The translations under genes and the position numbers were made by a program. A stretch of 64,000 nt of DNA from positions 1-64,000 of the forward strand of contig JACKFH010000019.1 of the NCBI GenBank assembly GCA_020632575.1, given 5' to 3'. This document shows, piece after piece, positions 54,317 through 63,352 of the stretch. Within the stretch, counting starts at the first letter, position 1. Each line of letters opens with the position of its first letter. Below the pieces are notes generated by a model. The model was not told the DNA's origin and did not search any database. It worked only from the letters and a program-made list of their open reading frames with translations. Source of the stretch: Candidatus Omnitrophota bacterium. GTDB lineage: Bacteria > Hinthialibacterota > Hinthialibacteria > OLB16.

Positions 54317-56449
54317 TCAGTCTCGGTTGGCGACACCAAATTGCTCTTCAAACAATTGGGCGTAAAGACCTCCTTGCTCAAGTAGGGAATGATGAGAACC
54401 GATCTCAACCACATGGCCCCGGTCAAGGGTGATGATGATGTCCGAGGTTAGGATGGTCGACAAACGGTGGGCAATCACGATGGCAGTTCGGTCTTGCAGC
54501 AAATGATCAAGTGCTTCCTGAATGAGACGTTCCGACCGCGAATCCAATGCTGAAGTCGCCTCGTCGAGAATGAGGATTTTAGGGTTTTTCAAGAATGCTC
54601 TTGCGATGGCTATCCGTTGTTTTTGGCCGCCGGAGAGGTTGATTCCTCGTTCGCCAACTTCTGTCCAAAGGCCCTCCTTGAGTTCATCGATGAATTCGAG
54701 CGCATTGGCGGCTTTCAGCGCCTCTATGATGTCTTGACCCGAGGCGAGGGGGTTTGCCAGGAGGAGGTTTTCGCGAATGGTGCCGGAGAAGAGGATGGTA
54801 TCTTGGTTAACAATCCCGATATTCCGCCTCAAGTCTTGGAGTTTGAGATCCCTGAGGTCTTCCCCGTCGAGGAGGATCCGTCCTCCGGTGGGGTCGTAGA
54901 ATCTTGGCACCAAGTTGGCCAGCGTGGATTTTCCAGATCCACTCGGACCGACAAAGGCGACCGTTTGACCGGGTTCTATCTGGAGGGAAACCCCCTTGAG
55001 GACAGATTTCTCGGGGTCATAGCCGAAATCGACATCTTGGAAAATAATTTGTCCATCGAGCTTCGGCAGTTCCTTTGCGTCGGGCTTATCCGCTATCTGA
55101 GCTCTGGTGTCGAAATAGTCAAATACACGGTCAATGGAGGCCAATGAAGCGGCAAGGACCGCCCCTAAATCGGAGAGACGTTGCAGAGGGGCATAGAACA
55201 TGCCGAGATAAAGGAGGAACTGGGTGAGTTGGCCGACGGTCAGTTCCTCGTTAAGAATCAGGTGAGAACCGTACCAGACCACAAGCACCGGGGAAGTGAG
55301 AACGACAAAACCGACCGTCATCTCATTGATGACCGCGTAGCGAACGGATCTCAATACCTTGCTGTACAGTTTGTCCGCTTGGGCCTTGAACAACTCCGAC
55401 TCTTGGTCCTCGCGTGTGAAACCCTTCACAATCGTTGTGCCCGTGACTTTTTCCTGGAGACCTCCGGCCAGTACTTCCATCCGCTGCTGAACTTCTCGTG
55501 TCGAGAGGCGAATCCGCCGACCGATGTAGCGGATTGAAAAGAGAAAGACAGGCATGAGCGCCAGAGCCACCAACGTCAACTCCCAGTTCATCGGAAAAAG
55601 AATCGCAAGCAGGACAATCATGAGAATCAGATCCATCCAAAGGTTGGTCAAGGCGCTGCCCACGAAGTTCTGAGCTTGGGAGATGTCATGGACAAGGCGG
55701 GCGACAATAGCGCCGCTTTGGTGCGTGGTGAAAAACTGGTGGGAAAGTCGCTGAACGTGATTGTAAAGAGCAGTTCGAAGATCACGGATCATTCGATGAC
55801 CTGACATTGCAGTAAAAAGACTTCTGAAAAAGGTCGCCACCAACCAGATCAGATGAAGCCCGATCATGAGCAGGACCAGATGCAGGATCTTTGCTTTCTG
55901 CTCAGAAATTGCTACACCTTCCCGCAACAGATAGTCGTCCAGCACAATCCGCAACATCCAAGGGAAGGCTAAAGGGATCAAGAATTTCAGAATCCCCATG
56001 GCTGTGGCGCCCGCCACTAGGTGCCAGTAAGGTTTGGCATAACTGAGGAAACGGAACAAATTTCTACTTTTGGCGCTCTCCCCTTGGTAATGGTCGGTAA
56101 CATCATCCCCGAAAGCGTTCTTGATGGCGATAATTCGTTCCCCTGAAAGATCGGTTTCGATATAGAATGATTTCGCCTGAAGATCTTCTATCGTCTGCTG
56201 CCCGAGAAGCGATGGAAGTCCGGAACGAGGGATCGGCGCTTGAACGATCTGGTCGGAATCGACCTTTAGGACCAGAATACGCCAGTTTTCTAATACGCCC
56301 TGGGAATCATTCTCGATGGCAGATGCATCAATGCAGATCTGAACGTCTTCCCAATCAGGAAAGACATATGCCCGGGCTTGCGAGCGGATCAAACCTTCGT
56401 TCAGGCAACCTCTCACTTTGGAGTCTTCAGTAAGGTGATAAACAATCAT
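54317..56449 (-). CDS. MsbA-type ABC exporter with extra N-terminal ART/KptA-like domain
   Basis: 710 aa. Residues about 130-440 are six transmembrane helices of an ABC type-1 exporter (RNLFRFLSYAKPYWHLVAG at the start). Residues about 470-705 are the nucleotide-binding domain with Walker A GPSGSGKST, signature LSGGQKQRIAIARAF, Walker B ILILDEATSALD and H-loop VIAHRLSTI. One polypeptide carries one half-transporter, so it should homodimerise; lipid or drug export is typical. The first 125 residues are not part of this family: VYHLTEDSKVRGCLNEGLI, YVFPDWEDVQICIDAS and AKSFYIETDLSGERII recall the fold of RNA 2'-phosphotransferase/ADP-ribosyltransferase-like domains. That assignment is by eye. 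It is convergent with the adhesin-like gene at 51661. Confidence 0.88.
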   Translation of the reverse strand: MIVYHLTEDSKVRGCLNEGLIRSQARAYVFPDWEDVQICIDASAIENDSQGVLENWRILVLKVDSDQIVQAPIPRSGLPSLLGQQTIEDLQAKSFYIETDLSGERIIAIKNAFGDDVTDHYQGESAKSRNLFRFLSYAKPYWHLVAGATAMGILKFLIPLAFPWMLRIVLDDYLLREGVAISEQKAKILHLVLLMIGLHLIWLVATFFRSLFTAMSGHRMIRDLRTALYNHVQRLSHQFFTTHQSGAIVARLVHDISQAQNFVGSALTNLWMDLILMIVLLAILFPMNWELTLVALALMPVFLFSIRYIGRRIRLSTREVQQRMEVLAGGLQEKVTGTTIVKGFTREDQESELFKAQADKLYSKVLRSVRYAVINEMTVGFVVLTSPVLVVWYGSHLILNEELTVGQLTQFLLYLGMFYAPLQRLSDLGAVLAASLASIDRVFDYFDTRAQIADKPDAKELPKLDGQIIFQDVDFGYDPEKSVLKGVSLQIEPGQTVAFVGPSGSGKSTLANLVPRFYDPTGGRILLDGEDLRDLKLQDLRRNIGIVNQDTILFSGTIRENLLLANPLASGQDIIEALKAANALEFIDELKEGLWTEVGERGINLSGGQKQRIAIARAFLKNPKILILDEATSALDSRSERLIQEALDHLLQDRTAIVIAHRLSTILTSDIIITLDRGHVVEIGSHHSLLEQGGLYAQLFEEQFGVANRD

Positions 56450-56694
56450 TGAATTTTCGTTCTTCCGTCGTGCAAAGCCGAATCATCCCGCTTAAAGACC
56501 CGCCTCGTAAACCCTCTCTGATGGAACATCAATGAAGATGCCAGTAACTCAAATGGCTGGTCTTTGGACACCATTGATTGAAGACTGCTTCTACAAGTCC
56601 TTTTTCGTCATCGTGAAGTCCGTATGTCCTCCAAGAAATCTGTTGACCGCAAGGATCGCCAAAGTTTTCCTATGCGGCTCGTACACAATTCAGG
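56450..56694. other. Spacer upstream of toxin remnants
   Basis: No supported gene; short frames only. Confidence 0.4.
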
Positions 56695-56895
56695 ATGTCC
56701 ACCAAGCCGTCGGGCATTGGAATAGGACAGCAAAGCGGTGCACGCGATTGTGACGTATTTGATACCGAAACCACGTTATTCGGTGTAAAATATAGAGGAT
56801 CCGGGTCGATTGGTCGCCCAAACCACCGACCGGGACACATCCTGACTGTTTGGATCGTTGAGGATGACGGTCCACCGCGACTTGTCACCGCGTAA
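56695..56895 (+). pseudogene. Possible BrnT/DUF4258-type toxin fragment
   Basis: The frame encodes DVFDTETTLFGVKYRG, then HRPGHILTVWIVEDDGPPRLVTA, then a stop. The closing pattern (hydrophobic strand, acidic turn, R-(L/I)-(V/I)-T-A) resembles BrnT-like toxins, which continue with an Arg-rich helix that is missing. Weak by itself, but it directly precedes two other toxin remnants. Confidence 0.3.
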
Positions 56896-56900
56896 CGGTC

Positions 56901-57011
56901 GATACTTTTATCGCTGTGTTTTGCATCGATAAGGGCGTACCGCTCCTCACGTCGGATCGGGAATTCCAGGCCTTCGAGAAGCATTTCGACTTGGTTCTCG
57001 TCTCGAATTAG
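56901..57011 (+). pseudogene. C-terminal remnant of a VapC/PIN-domain toxin
   Basis: DTFIAVFCIDKGVPLLTSD, then REFQAFEKHFDLVLVSN, then stop. This is the last helix-strand pair of a PIN domain (D-x-x-I-A-x-x-A...G-x-P-L-L-T-x-D-x-x-F), including the C-terminal acidic residue. The N-terminal two thirds and any antitoxin gene are missing. Confidence 0.5.
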
Positions 57012-57038
57012 ACAATCCCGAGGAGAATCATGTGAATC

Positions 57039-57284
57039 TTGGTCACTTTTCAAAGCGAGGCGTCCCACACCACCAAGACGATTCTTTCATCAATCCGAAA
57101 GTTGGCGGACAAGAACTACGAATCGTGGCGGTCTGACCCCCGGCATCCACCCCCGCGATTCACACCGATCGGGAAGGATTTCCGGTCAGCCCGCATCGGC
57201 GCGCATTATCGCGCGGTCGGACGGTTCCTGGACGAACGGACCGTCAATTCCTCCAGTCTTCAACGGAAGTTCCGGAGGCATTAA
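57039..57284 (+). pseudogene. Degenerate ParE/RelE-family toxin
   Basis: IRKLADKNYESWRSDPRHPPP, RFTPIGKDFRSARIGAHYRAVG and LDERTV follow the course of ParE/RelE-like toxins (L-A-x-x-N-Y-x-x-W-x-x-D-P-x-H-P-S-L-x-F-K...V-R-I-G-x-x-Y-R-A-x-G). The expected closing WFWIGSHxxYD is replaced by an unrelated tail, as after a frameshift. No start with a good ribosome binding site and no antitoxin gene are present. Confidence 0.55.
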
Positions 57285-57295
57285 ATTCGGACTCG

Positions 57296-57463
57296 ATGCC
57301 TAATGCTGAGAACACTGAACCCCTAGCAGAGCGGTTGCTGCAGACCATTGCCGAATGCGAGCGCCTCCGCCGGGAGAATGCCCACCTCAAGAAACTGCTC
57401 AGTGGTCTTTCGCTCATAACTGCATCCGACTTGGAGACCGATGCGGATTCCGGAAAAGAGTAA
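57296..57463 (+). pseudogene. Short coiled-coil ORF, probable N-terminal stub of a superfamily II helicase
   Basis: 55 codons: ATG, then LLQTIAECERLRRENAHLKKLL, then SGLSLITASDLETDADSGKE and stop. The Leu/Arg-Glu-Asn heptads match the coiled-coil starts of large DEAD/DEAH helicase-primase proteins of the TOTE type. A C-terminal piece of such a helicase lies 1.5 kb downstream on the same strand (58997-59206), with the oxidoreductase gene between. The link between the two fragments is inference. Confidence 0.35.
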
Positions 57464-57578
57464 ACCGATGGAAGCAAAGGGGCATGGAGGGGCGCTCGCT
57501 CGAAGATTGCGATATAATCGCGCGCAAATTCAAGCGTCAACCTGAATTGAGAGACCGATAAGAAAGGATAGATCAACG

Positions 57579-58958
57579 ATGTTGAAAGGAACGAAACCAT
57601 CGGATCATCAAACAATCATCAACCCGGTCGGCACGAGGCGCCAATTCATACAGACGACCGCGGCCGCGGGAACTGGAATCCTGCTTCTGCCAAGCGGAAC
57701 CCTGGCGGGCGCCAACTCACCGAACAACAAACTCAACATCGCCCTGATCGGCGCATATGGTCGTGGAAAAGCGCACTATGATGCCATCTCCACCGAGAAC
57801 GTCGTAGCCCTTTGTGATATCGACGAAGAGCACCTCGCCATCGCCGCCGAACGATTCCCCAAAGCGAAACACTATGTGGATTGGCGAAAATGTCTCGAGC
57901 AAAAAGACCTGGATGCGGTTGTCTGTTGCACGACCGATCACACTCACGCCTTCGTCGCGACTTGGGCCATGAACCGAGGCCTCCATGTCTACTGCGAAAA
58001 ACCCTTGGCCAACACAGTCGAAGAGGCGCGAATGGTTCGCGCCACTTACCTGAAGCACAAAGACAAGATCGCGACTCAGGTGGGAACGCAACGTCACGAA
58101 AAAGAGAACTTCAACCGAGTCCGGGAGCTGATTCGTGATGGCGCGGTCGGCGAACTCCAGGAAGCTCATGCCTGGGGCACTCGTCAACTACGTCGCCCCG
58201 GTTACCTTCCGGCTCAGGGAGAGCCGCCAAAGACCCTTCATTACGATCTCTGGCTGGGTCCCTCGCCCTACCATCCCTACAACCCGGATTACTTTTCCGG
58301 AGACCCGGGGGCCAACTGCCTTCAATGGAACATGTATTGGGATTTCGGTACGGGTCAGATAGGAGACATGGGAAGTCACACCATGGACATCGCCTGGAAT
58401 GCGATCGATGCCGAGCTACCCACTTCCGCGGAAGGAGAGGGTGAGGCCTTCAACCCGGAGGTCACCCCGGTCGAATTGGCGACCAAGTTCGATTTTCCCG
58501 CCAACGACTGGCGGCCCGCTATCAAGGTCCACTGGTGGCAAGGGGGCATGATGCCGGAATCACCGCTTCCGTATGTCAACCTGAATGACGTGGGGCATGG
58601 CGCCATGTTCGTCGGCGACAAGGGGATCCTGGTCAGTCATTTTGACACTCGTGTCCTCATCCCCACCGGGTCGGACGCGGACATGACCTACTACCAACCT
58701 CGTCCCAAGGACAAACTGATCCCCGCGATGGGCGGGTTTCAGCAAGAGTGGATCGATGCCTGCAAAGGGGATCTCAAGACCTCCTGCGATTTCAAATACG
58801 CCTGTGACCTGAACGAAATGATGGTCCTGGGTCTGGCCGCTTATCGAGTTGGCAAGAAACTCGATTACGATGGCGCCAAGGGTCAAGTCACTAACAGCAC
58901 GGAAGGCAACGATCTACTCAGTAGAGAATACCGTGAGGGATGGGTGCTCAACGGCTGA
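57579..58958 (+). CDS. Tat-exported Gfo/Idh/MocA-family oxidoreductase
   Basis: 459 aa, ribosome binding site AAAGGA. The N-terminus carries a twin-arginine signal (TRRQFIQTTAAAGTGILLLP). A Rossmann fold follows with GAYGRGKAHYDAI and ALCDIDEEHLAIA, then the family's catalytic-region motif YCEKPLANTVEEAR near residues 135-148. A C-terminal alpha/beta domain contains GDMGSHTMDIAWNAI and the long loop DYFSGDPGANCLQWN. Exported members, common in Planctomycetes and Bacteroidetes, probably use tightly bound NAD(P) to oxidise or rearrange sugars and glycosides in the periplasm; the substrate is unknown. It is intact, unlike everything around it: toxin and helicase debris lie upstream and a helicase C-terminus begins within 40 nt downstream. 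Confidence 0.92.
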   Translation: MLKGTKPSDHQTIINPVGTRRQFIQTTAAAGTGILLLPSGTLAGANSPNNKLNIALIGAYGRGKAHYDAISTENVVALCDIDEEHLAIAAERFPKAKHYVDWRKCLEQKDLDAVVCCTTDHTHAFVATWAMNRGLHVYCEKPLANTVEEARMVRATYLKHKDKIATQVGTQRHEKENFNRVRELIRDGAVGELQEAHAWGTRQLRRPGYLPAQGEPPKTLHYDLWLGPSPYHPYNPDYFSGDPGANCLQWNMYWDFGTGQIGDMGSHTMDIAWNAIDAELPTSAEGEGEAFNPEVTPVELATKFDFPANDWRPAIKVHWWQGGMMPESPLPYVNLNDVGHGAMFVGDKGILVSHFDTRVLIPTGSDADMTYYQPRPKDKLIPAMGGFQQEWIDACKGDLKTSCDFKYACDLNEMMVLGLAAYRVGKKLDYDGAKGQVTNSTEGNDLLSREYREGWVLNG

Positions 58959-58996
58959 GGCTGGATGGCGGGCTATTTTTGGCGGTTCTCCACCCC

Positions 58997-59206
58997 GAGC
59001 CACGCTTGGACACGCTCTTCATGGCCTTCCCAATCTCGTGGCGAGGGACCCTCCAACAGTATGTGGGAAGACTTCACCGGACCCATGCGAACAAAAAGGA
59101 AGTCAAAGTATTCGATTACGTGGACCAACACGTGCCGATCCTGGCGCGGATGTACGAGAAGAGACTGAAGGGTTACCGCTCGATGGGGTATTCGATGAAC
59201 GGTTAA
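58997..59206 (+). pseudogene. C-terminal fragment of a superfamily II (TOTE-type / restriction-like) helicase
   Basis: RLDTLFMAFPISWRGTLQQYVGRLHR contains helicase motif VI (Q-Q-Y-V-G-R-L-H-R). It is followed by KEVKVFDYVDQHVPILARMYEKRLKGYRSMGY, the conserved ending of DEAD/DEAH helicases of TOTE conflict systems and type-III-restriction-like proteins. All earlier motifs are missing; the upstream sequence is the 3' end of the oxidoreductase gene. Non-functional. Confidence 0.65.
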
Positions 59207-59225
59207 CTCTCGCCATCTATTCGGA

Positions 59226-60416
59226 TTACGAGAGCCACTCAACGAGCCCGCCATCTCCGGCCAGGGGCAGGGCGACGATTCGACTTTTGGGCGCCAGTGG
59301 ATAGGGACTCTCCGTTCGGCAAACAACAGCGGCTTTTTTCAGCGTCTTCGCGCCATAGCACCTCTCGATCTCCGCCAACCCCTTCAAGGCGCTCGATTCA
59401 ACCCGAGCGGAGGTCTTACACTCGATAGCGAGGAACTGTCGAGGACCGACCTCGATGAGCAGGTCGACTTCCTCGCCTTGAACGGTTCGCCAGAACCAGC
59501 ACGGAGGTCTCTTCCCCATATTGAAGAAATGCTTGTGCACCTCGCCGATGACGAAGTTCTCCCAAACCGCACCCCACGCGGCGTTCCGGATGACCGATTC
59601 CCAATCCGCGAAACCAAGGAGATAGGTCAACATGCCGGGGTCGGAGAAATAGAGCTTTGGCGTCTTAATCAGTCTCTTTCCCGCACTGCTATGATAGGGC
59701 TGGAGCAGGAAGACCTGCCGGCTGGTTTCGAGTATCGAGATCCAGCTCTTGGCGGTATTGGGCGCGATTCCGACGTCGCGCGCCAGTTCCGATAGGGAGA
59801 GCAATTGGCCAACGCGAAGAGCGGCCGCCCGCAGGAAGCGATCGAAATCGCGAAGGCTCCCTATGTTCAGGATATTGCGGACGTCACGTTCGAGATAAGT
59901 GGAGAGATAAGAACCGAGCCACATCTCGCGATCCAGCTCCGGCCGTTGCCATAGCTCGGGAAACCCGCCCCGCCAGCAGAACAGGTCCATCTTCTCCGTT
60001 GTCGCCCCTGCATCCACCTCCGCCAATGAAAGAGTCGGCAAGGAAAGGACAGCGCACCGACCGGCCAGGGACTCGGTGACTCCCTCCATTAACATGAAAT
60101 CTTGCGATCCCGTCAGGATGAAACGCCCTGGTCGCCGGTCCTTGTCGACAGCCGATTTCAGATGGCGCAACACTTCCGGAACATATTGGACCTCATCAAT
60201 GATCAACGGATCCGGATGCCTCCGGAGGAAGGCCCCGAAATCCAACCGTGCTGACTCCGCCGTTTGTGGAATGTCAAAAGTTACATATTGCGCGTCCGGA
60301 AAGAGATGTCTTACCAGAGAGGTTTTGCCGGCTTGGCGCGCTCCCGTCACCACCACAACCGGGAATTGCGCGACTGCCTTCCGGATTACGTCCGAAATCA
60401 ATCTTTTAATCCACAT
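59226..60416 (-). CDS. AAA ATPase with DUF4143 domain
   Basis: The frame opens at 60560, but ATG 60416 is the family-typical start (MWIKRLISDVIRKAVAQFPVV); 396 aa. Walker A is GARQAGKTSLVRHLF, Walker B is PLIIDEVQYVPEVL, and the sensor segment reads RFILTGSQDFMLM. The C-terminal half holds the DUF4143 domain (winged-helix-like SLSELARDVGIAPNTAKSWISIL, then nuclease-like PPCWFWRTVQGEEVDLLIEVGPRQFLAIECKTS). These stand-alone ATPases are abundant and mobile; the E-V-D...E-C-K pattern suggests a PD-(D/E)xK-type fold. Role unknown. Three TGCA tetramers spaced 11 nt lie just upstream. Confidence 0.9.
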   Translation of the reverse strand: MWIKRLISDVIRKAVAQFPVVVVTGARQAGKTSLVRHLFPDAQYVTFDIPQTAESARLDFGAFLRRHPDPLIIDEVQYVPEVLRHLKSAVDKDRRPGRFILTGSQDFMLMEGVTESLAGRCAVLSLPTLSLAEVDAGATTEKMDLFCWRGGFPELWQRPELDREMWLGSYLSTYLERDVRNILNIGSLRDFDRFLRAAALRVGQLLSLSELARDVGIAPNTAKSWISILETSRQVFLLQPYHSSAGKRLIKTPKLYFSDPGMLTYLLGFADWESVIRNAAWGAVWENFVIGEVHKHFFNMGKRPPCWFWRTVQGEEVDLLIEVGPRQFLAIECKTSARVESSALKGLAEIERCYGAKTLKKAAVVCRTESPYPLAPKSRIVALPLAGDGGLVEWLS

Positions 60417-60442
60417 TGCAGATATTATGCAATGATAATGCA
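60417..60442. promoter_or_regulatory. Three TGCA boxes at exact 11-nt spacing upstream of DUF4143 ATPase
   Basis: TGCA at 60417-60420, 60428-60431 and 60439-60442 in an AT-rich context, immediately before the ATG on the minus strand. Spacing of one helical turn suits a repeated operator. Confidence 0.35.
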
Positions 60443-60676
60443 TTCTGTCAAGATCAAACCGCAAGAAGGGTGTTGCGAAATTCCCATTCGGTCGTCCCCC
60501 TTTCACGACGGGTCGATTAGCCTCGCACTGAAAATGTCGGGATGAAGGTGTATTGGTCATGATTTTTCTCTGATTGGGGGTGTGAGAGGAGCAAGACGGC
60601 TGTTTTTGGACAGACCTTTCCCATCGAAGGGAGTGACGCGGTTCGATTTCGGGATGCGATTGGGATTGCGGTGTTG

Positions 60677-61064
60677 TCAGGCCGCTCGGGGCTGAACCAG
60701 TGAGCGCATCTTTTCCGGCTCTCCGGACTCAATCCAGCCCACGGCCATGGCCAGCATCACCACCAGGGCCAGCCCCATCCGCGCCTTGATCTTTTTCTTG
60801 CGCCGGATGAAGTGGCGCTCGAAACCGAAGGAGACGTCCAGGCGGCTGTTGACCCGCTCCACCGAGGTTCGTTTCTTGTACTCCCGCTGCCAGGCATAGG
60901 TCCCGCGAGCCATCGGCGTGTACAAACGGCGATCTTCCTCCAACGGTACCCGCTCGTCCCCGGTCCGCTCGATGGACCTCCGCCGACAACACCAAATCCG
61001 TCTCCAAATCCACCGTATGTTCCGCCCTGTAGGCCAGATGAGTCCGACCGCCACTTTTTTTCAC
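60677..61064 (-). pseudogene. Truncated DDE transposase (IS4/IS1182-like)
   Basis: Two overlapping minus-strand frames are needed. GRTHLAYRAEHTVDLETDLVL lies in one frame (61064 to about 60950), and TYAWQREYKKRTSVERVNSRLD and FGFERHFIRRKKKIKARMGLALVV in the other (about 60960-60677). Together they form the last third of a DDE transposase, whose final catalytic Glu is the E of SVERVNSRL. The N-terminal part is missing and no terminal inverted repeats are recognised. Inactive insertion-sequence remnant. Confidence 0.7.
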
Positions 61065-61213
61065 TTCAGCAGTTTCTTCTTCTTGGCGATCTCCAGGACG
61101 AGAAGAAAGACTTGGTGATGGATCGCCAAAGGAAGGCGTTGGCGAATAACTGGCTGCTAGGGAATGCGGAATCCGATGGGGGCCAAGTCTTCAAGAAAGC
61201 GAGATTGGCGCTG

Positions 61214-63349
61214 TCAGGGCGACATCCACATCTCGGCGAACTCGAACAACTCCTGCGGGGTCGGTCCCATCATGAGCAGACTGATTAGACCCTGGGCGTT
61301 GTTCATCATGAACTCTTCGAGAACATCGTCGATTCCGTTGTTGTCGTCATCGGAATCGCAGGCGTCTCCGAATCCATCCGAGTCGCTGTCCAACTGATCG
61401 GGATTTTCGAGGGTCGCGCAGTTGTCGGTTGCGTCGCCCACTCCGTCGTCATCGGTGTCGTCCTTGAAGATGTTGGTCTCCCAGCCGTTCATGACACCAA
61501 GTGCTTCGACATAATTGGGAAGTCCGTCCGGCTCCAGATCGGACAACGGATCGAGAAGGTCTCCCAAAGGAAATCCCGAGGTCGACATCTCGTCATAAGT
61601 CAGGCTAAGGGCCAAAACGGCGGGGTAGGTGTAGGTCACCGGTTGGATGGCGCCCGCAATCTTGAGTTCGAGATCTTCGCCCTCCATGTAGTCGGCGTAA
61701 CATCCCATCACAGCGGCGGCCGCTCCGATCTGAGTCTGGATCTGTTCCATGGTGTCGAACAACTCGGCGGTGTTCTGCGGCGGGGGCGGAGGCATGGGAG
61801 CTGGAGGCGGAACCTGTTTGGGGTTCGCCAGACGGTCCCGAACATCCTGTAGGACCACTCCGCTTGGATTATTGCCATCCCTGCCCAAGATATATGAAGT
61901 CGTGGGAGGAACTCCGCCGACATACGAGTACATCGTCTCGAACAGCGCGACCGTCGTCGTGTCCTCTGGATTCACCTCCAGATTGTCATCCTGGAGGAGA
62001 AGCGTCTTCGAGAGCAGGTCGGCCCAGGCCGCGAACCAGTCGGCCACCAGAGTGGTCGATCCCATGGAATACCAACTCGCCGAGGGGATATCGGCGGGAG
62101 AGGGGTCGGGGATCGGCGGCATCATCTTTCTCGATGTCCAAGTGTTGTTCACCTTCGTCGCGTTATCGACAAACTCCGCGGTTTGAATCGCCAGACGGAT
62201 CAACGACAACTTGCCTCTTGGCCAGCGAGCATCCATGAAACTGTTTGAACCCAGATTTATGTCGATGTGTTTTGGATTGTCGTTCTCGGTGATCTTGAAA
62301 CGCCATGATGCTCCAGACGGGACAGTCGGAACGCCCGTGAACTGCCCATCCGCCAACGTCTCGACTTCGTAGAGACGTCGGGCTGTCGGATAGGCGCCGG
62401 CGTCGTTCTCGCTCGTCATCCGCCACCCCTCATCGATGTCCGACCAGAGATCCATATCGGTATCGACCGGCTCGAGGGGCGGATCGTAAGGGGGAGGCGG
62501 ACCGACCGGCGAATCGGAAGGATCGAGACGGTCCGTCCCCATCAAATCCTCGTCGTTGTCGCTCCAACCATCGCCATCACGGTCCGCATCGTCCGGATCG
62601 GAACCACGCAAGATCTCGTCGAGATCGGTCCACCCGCTATCGTCGGAGTCTTTTCCAGCATCCGCGACCAGCGGATTGAACCGGACTAGCAAGACCTCGA
62701 TTACATCCGGGATCGTGTCGCCATCCGTGTCGACATCGGGGGGCTGATTGATGGTGTAAGTGACCGTCTTCTCGGGCGATTTCACTCCACCGTCGTCGCT
62801 CCGGACCATCAGGGTCCGTGTTTGCGCGATGACCACATTGTGGGAATTCCCGAAAGTTTCCCATGTCGTGGTGTCGTTATTGAAGACCTCTACCACCGCT
62901 GACATAGGGTAAGCCTGGATGACCACTTCCACCGTATGGTTGTAGGTCCCCGAGGCGGGCGAGACTGTGACACCCGGTTGTCCCGGATTGTCGAAACTGA
63001 ATACTGCTTCATCGAAACTGTAGAGCGAAACCCGAGGCAGACCGGGAGCGGGCGCTGGGTAGATCCCCTGGAGTTCGTTGGGAATCCAATTCTCTCCCGC
63101 GGAGTAAGTGTAGGCCTGCATTCCGCCGCCGGAGACAGTCGGGGGCGAACCGGGCGAGTATTCCTCGTAGTTGATATTGGTCGCGTCGACCGAGGTGGTG
63201 TAATCCCCTTCGTGATAAGAACCGAGGAAGGCCCCCTCGTCCGAAAACACGAGGACATTCTCGTTGGTCGACTGGGCATGGACGGATGTAACGCTCGAGA
63301 GGAGGAGGGCAAATAGAGCAAGAAGGGGGTGGAGGATCGATCGAATCAT
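61214..63349 (-). CDS. Exported protein with thrombospondin-type-3 calcium repeats
   Basis: 711 aa with a signal peptide (LLALFALLLSSVTSVHA-QS). It begins with a beta-rich region, including a chitobiase/Fn3-like segment near residues 120-200. Acidic calcium-loop repeats follow: DTDGDTIPDVIEV, DSDDSGWTDLDEI, DRDGDGWSDNDED. After a proline-rich stretch and a helical region comes a second acidic cluster near the C-terminus (DDTDDDGVGDATDNC, DSDSDGFGDACDSDDDNNGIDD). TT3 repeats bind calcium and occur in secreted or outer-membrane proteins. It starts 3 nt after the stop of the upstream gene, so the two form one minus-strand operon. Confidence 0.85.
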   Translation of the reverse strand: MIRSILHPLLALFALLLSSVTSVHAQSTNENVLVFSDEGAFLGSYHEGDYTTSVDATNINYEEYSPGSPPTVSGGGMQAYTYSAGENWIPNELQGIYPAPAPGLPRVSLYSFDEAVFSFDNPGQPGVTVSPASGTYNHTVEVVIQAYPMSAVVEVFNNDTTTWETFGNSHNVVIAQTRTLMVRSDDGGVKSPEKTVTYTINQPPDVDTDGDTIPDVIEVLLVRFNPLVADAGKDSDDSGWTDLDEILRGSDPDDADRDGDGWSDNDEDLMGTDRLDPSDSPVGPPPPYDPPLEPVDTDMDLWSDIDEGWRMTSENDAGAYPTARRLYEVETLADGQFTGVPTVPSGASWRFKITENDNPKHIDINLGSNSFMDARWPRGKLSLIRLAIQTAEFVDNATKVNNTWTSRKMMPPIPDPSPADIPSASWYSMGSTTLVADWFAAWADLLSKTLLLQDDNLEVNPEDTTTVALFETMYSYVGGVPPTTSYILGRDGNNPSGVVLQDVRDRLANPKQVPPPAPMPPPPPQNTAELFDTMEQIQTQIGAAAAVMGCYADYMEGEDLELKIAGAIQPVTYTYPAVLALSLTYDEMSTSGFPLGDLLDPLSDLEPDGLPNYVEALGVMNGWETNIFKDDTDDDGVGDATDNCATLENPDQLDSDSDGFGDACDSDDDNNGIDDVLEEFMMNNAQGLISLLMMGPTPQELFEFAEMWMSP

Positions 63350-63352
63350 GAC

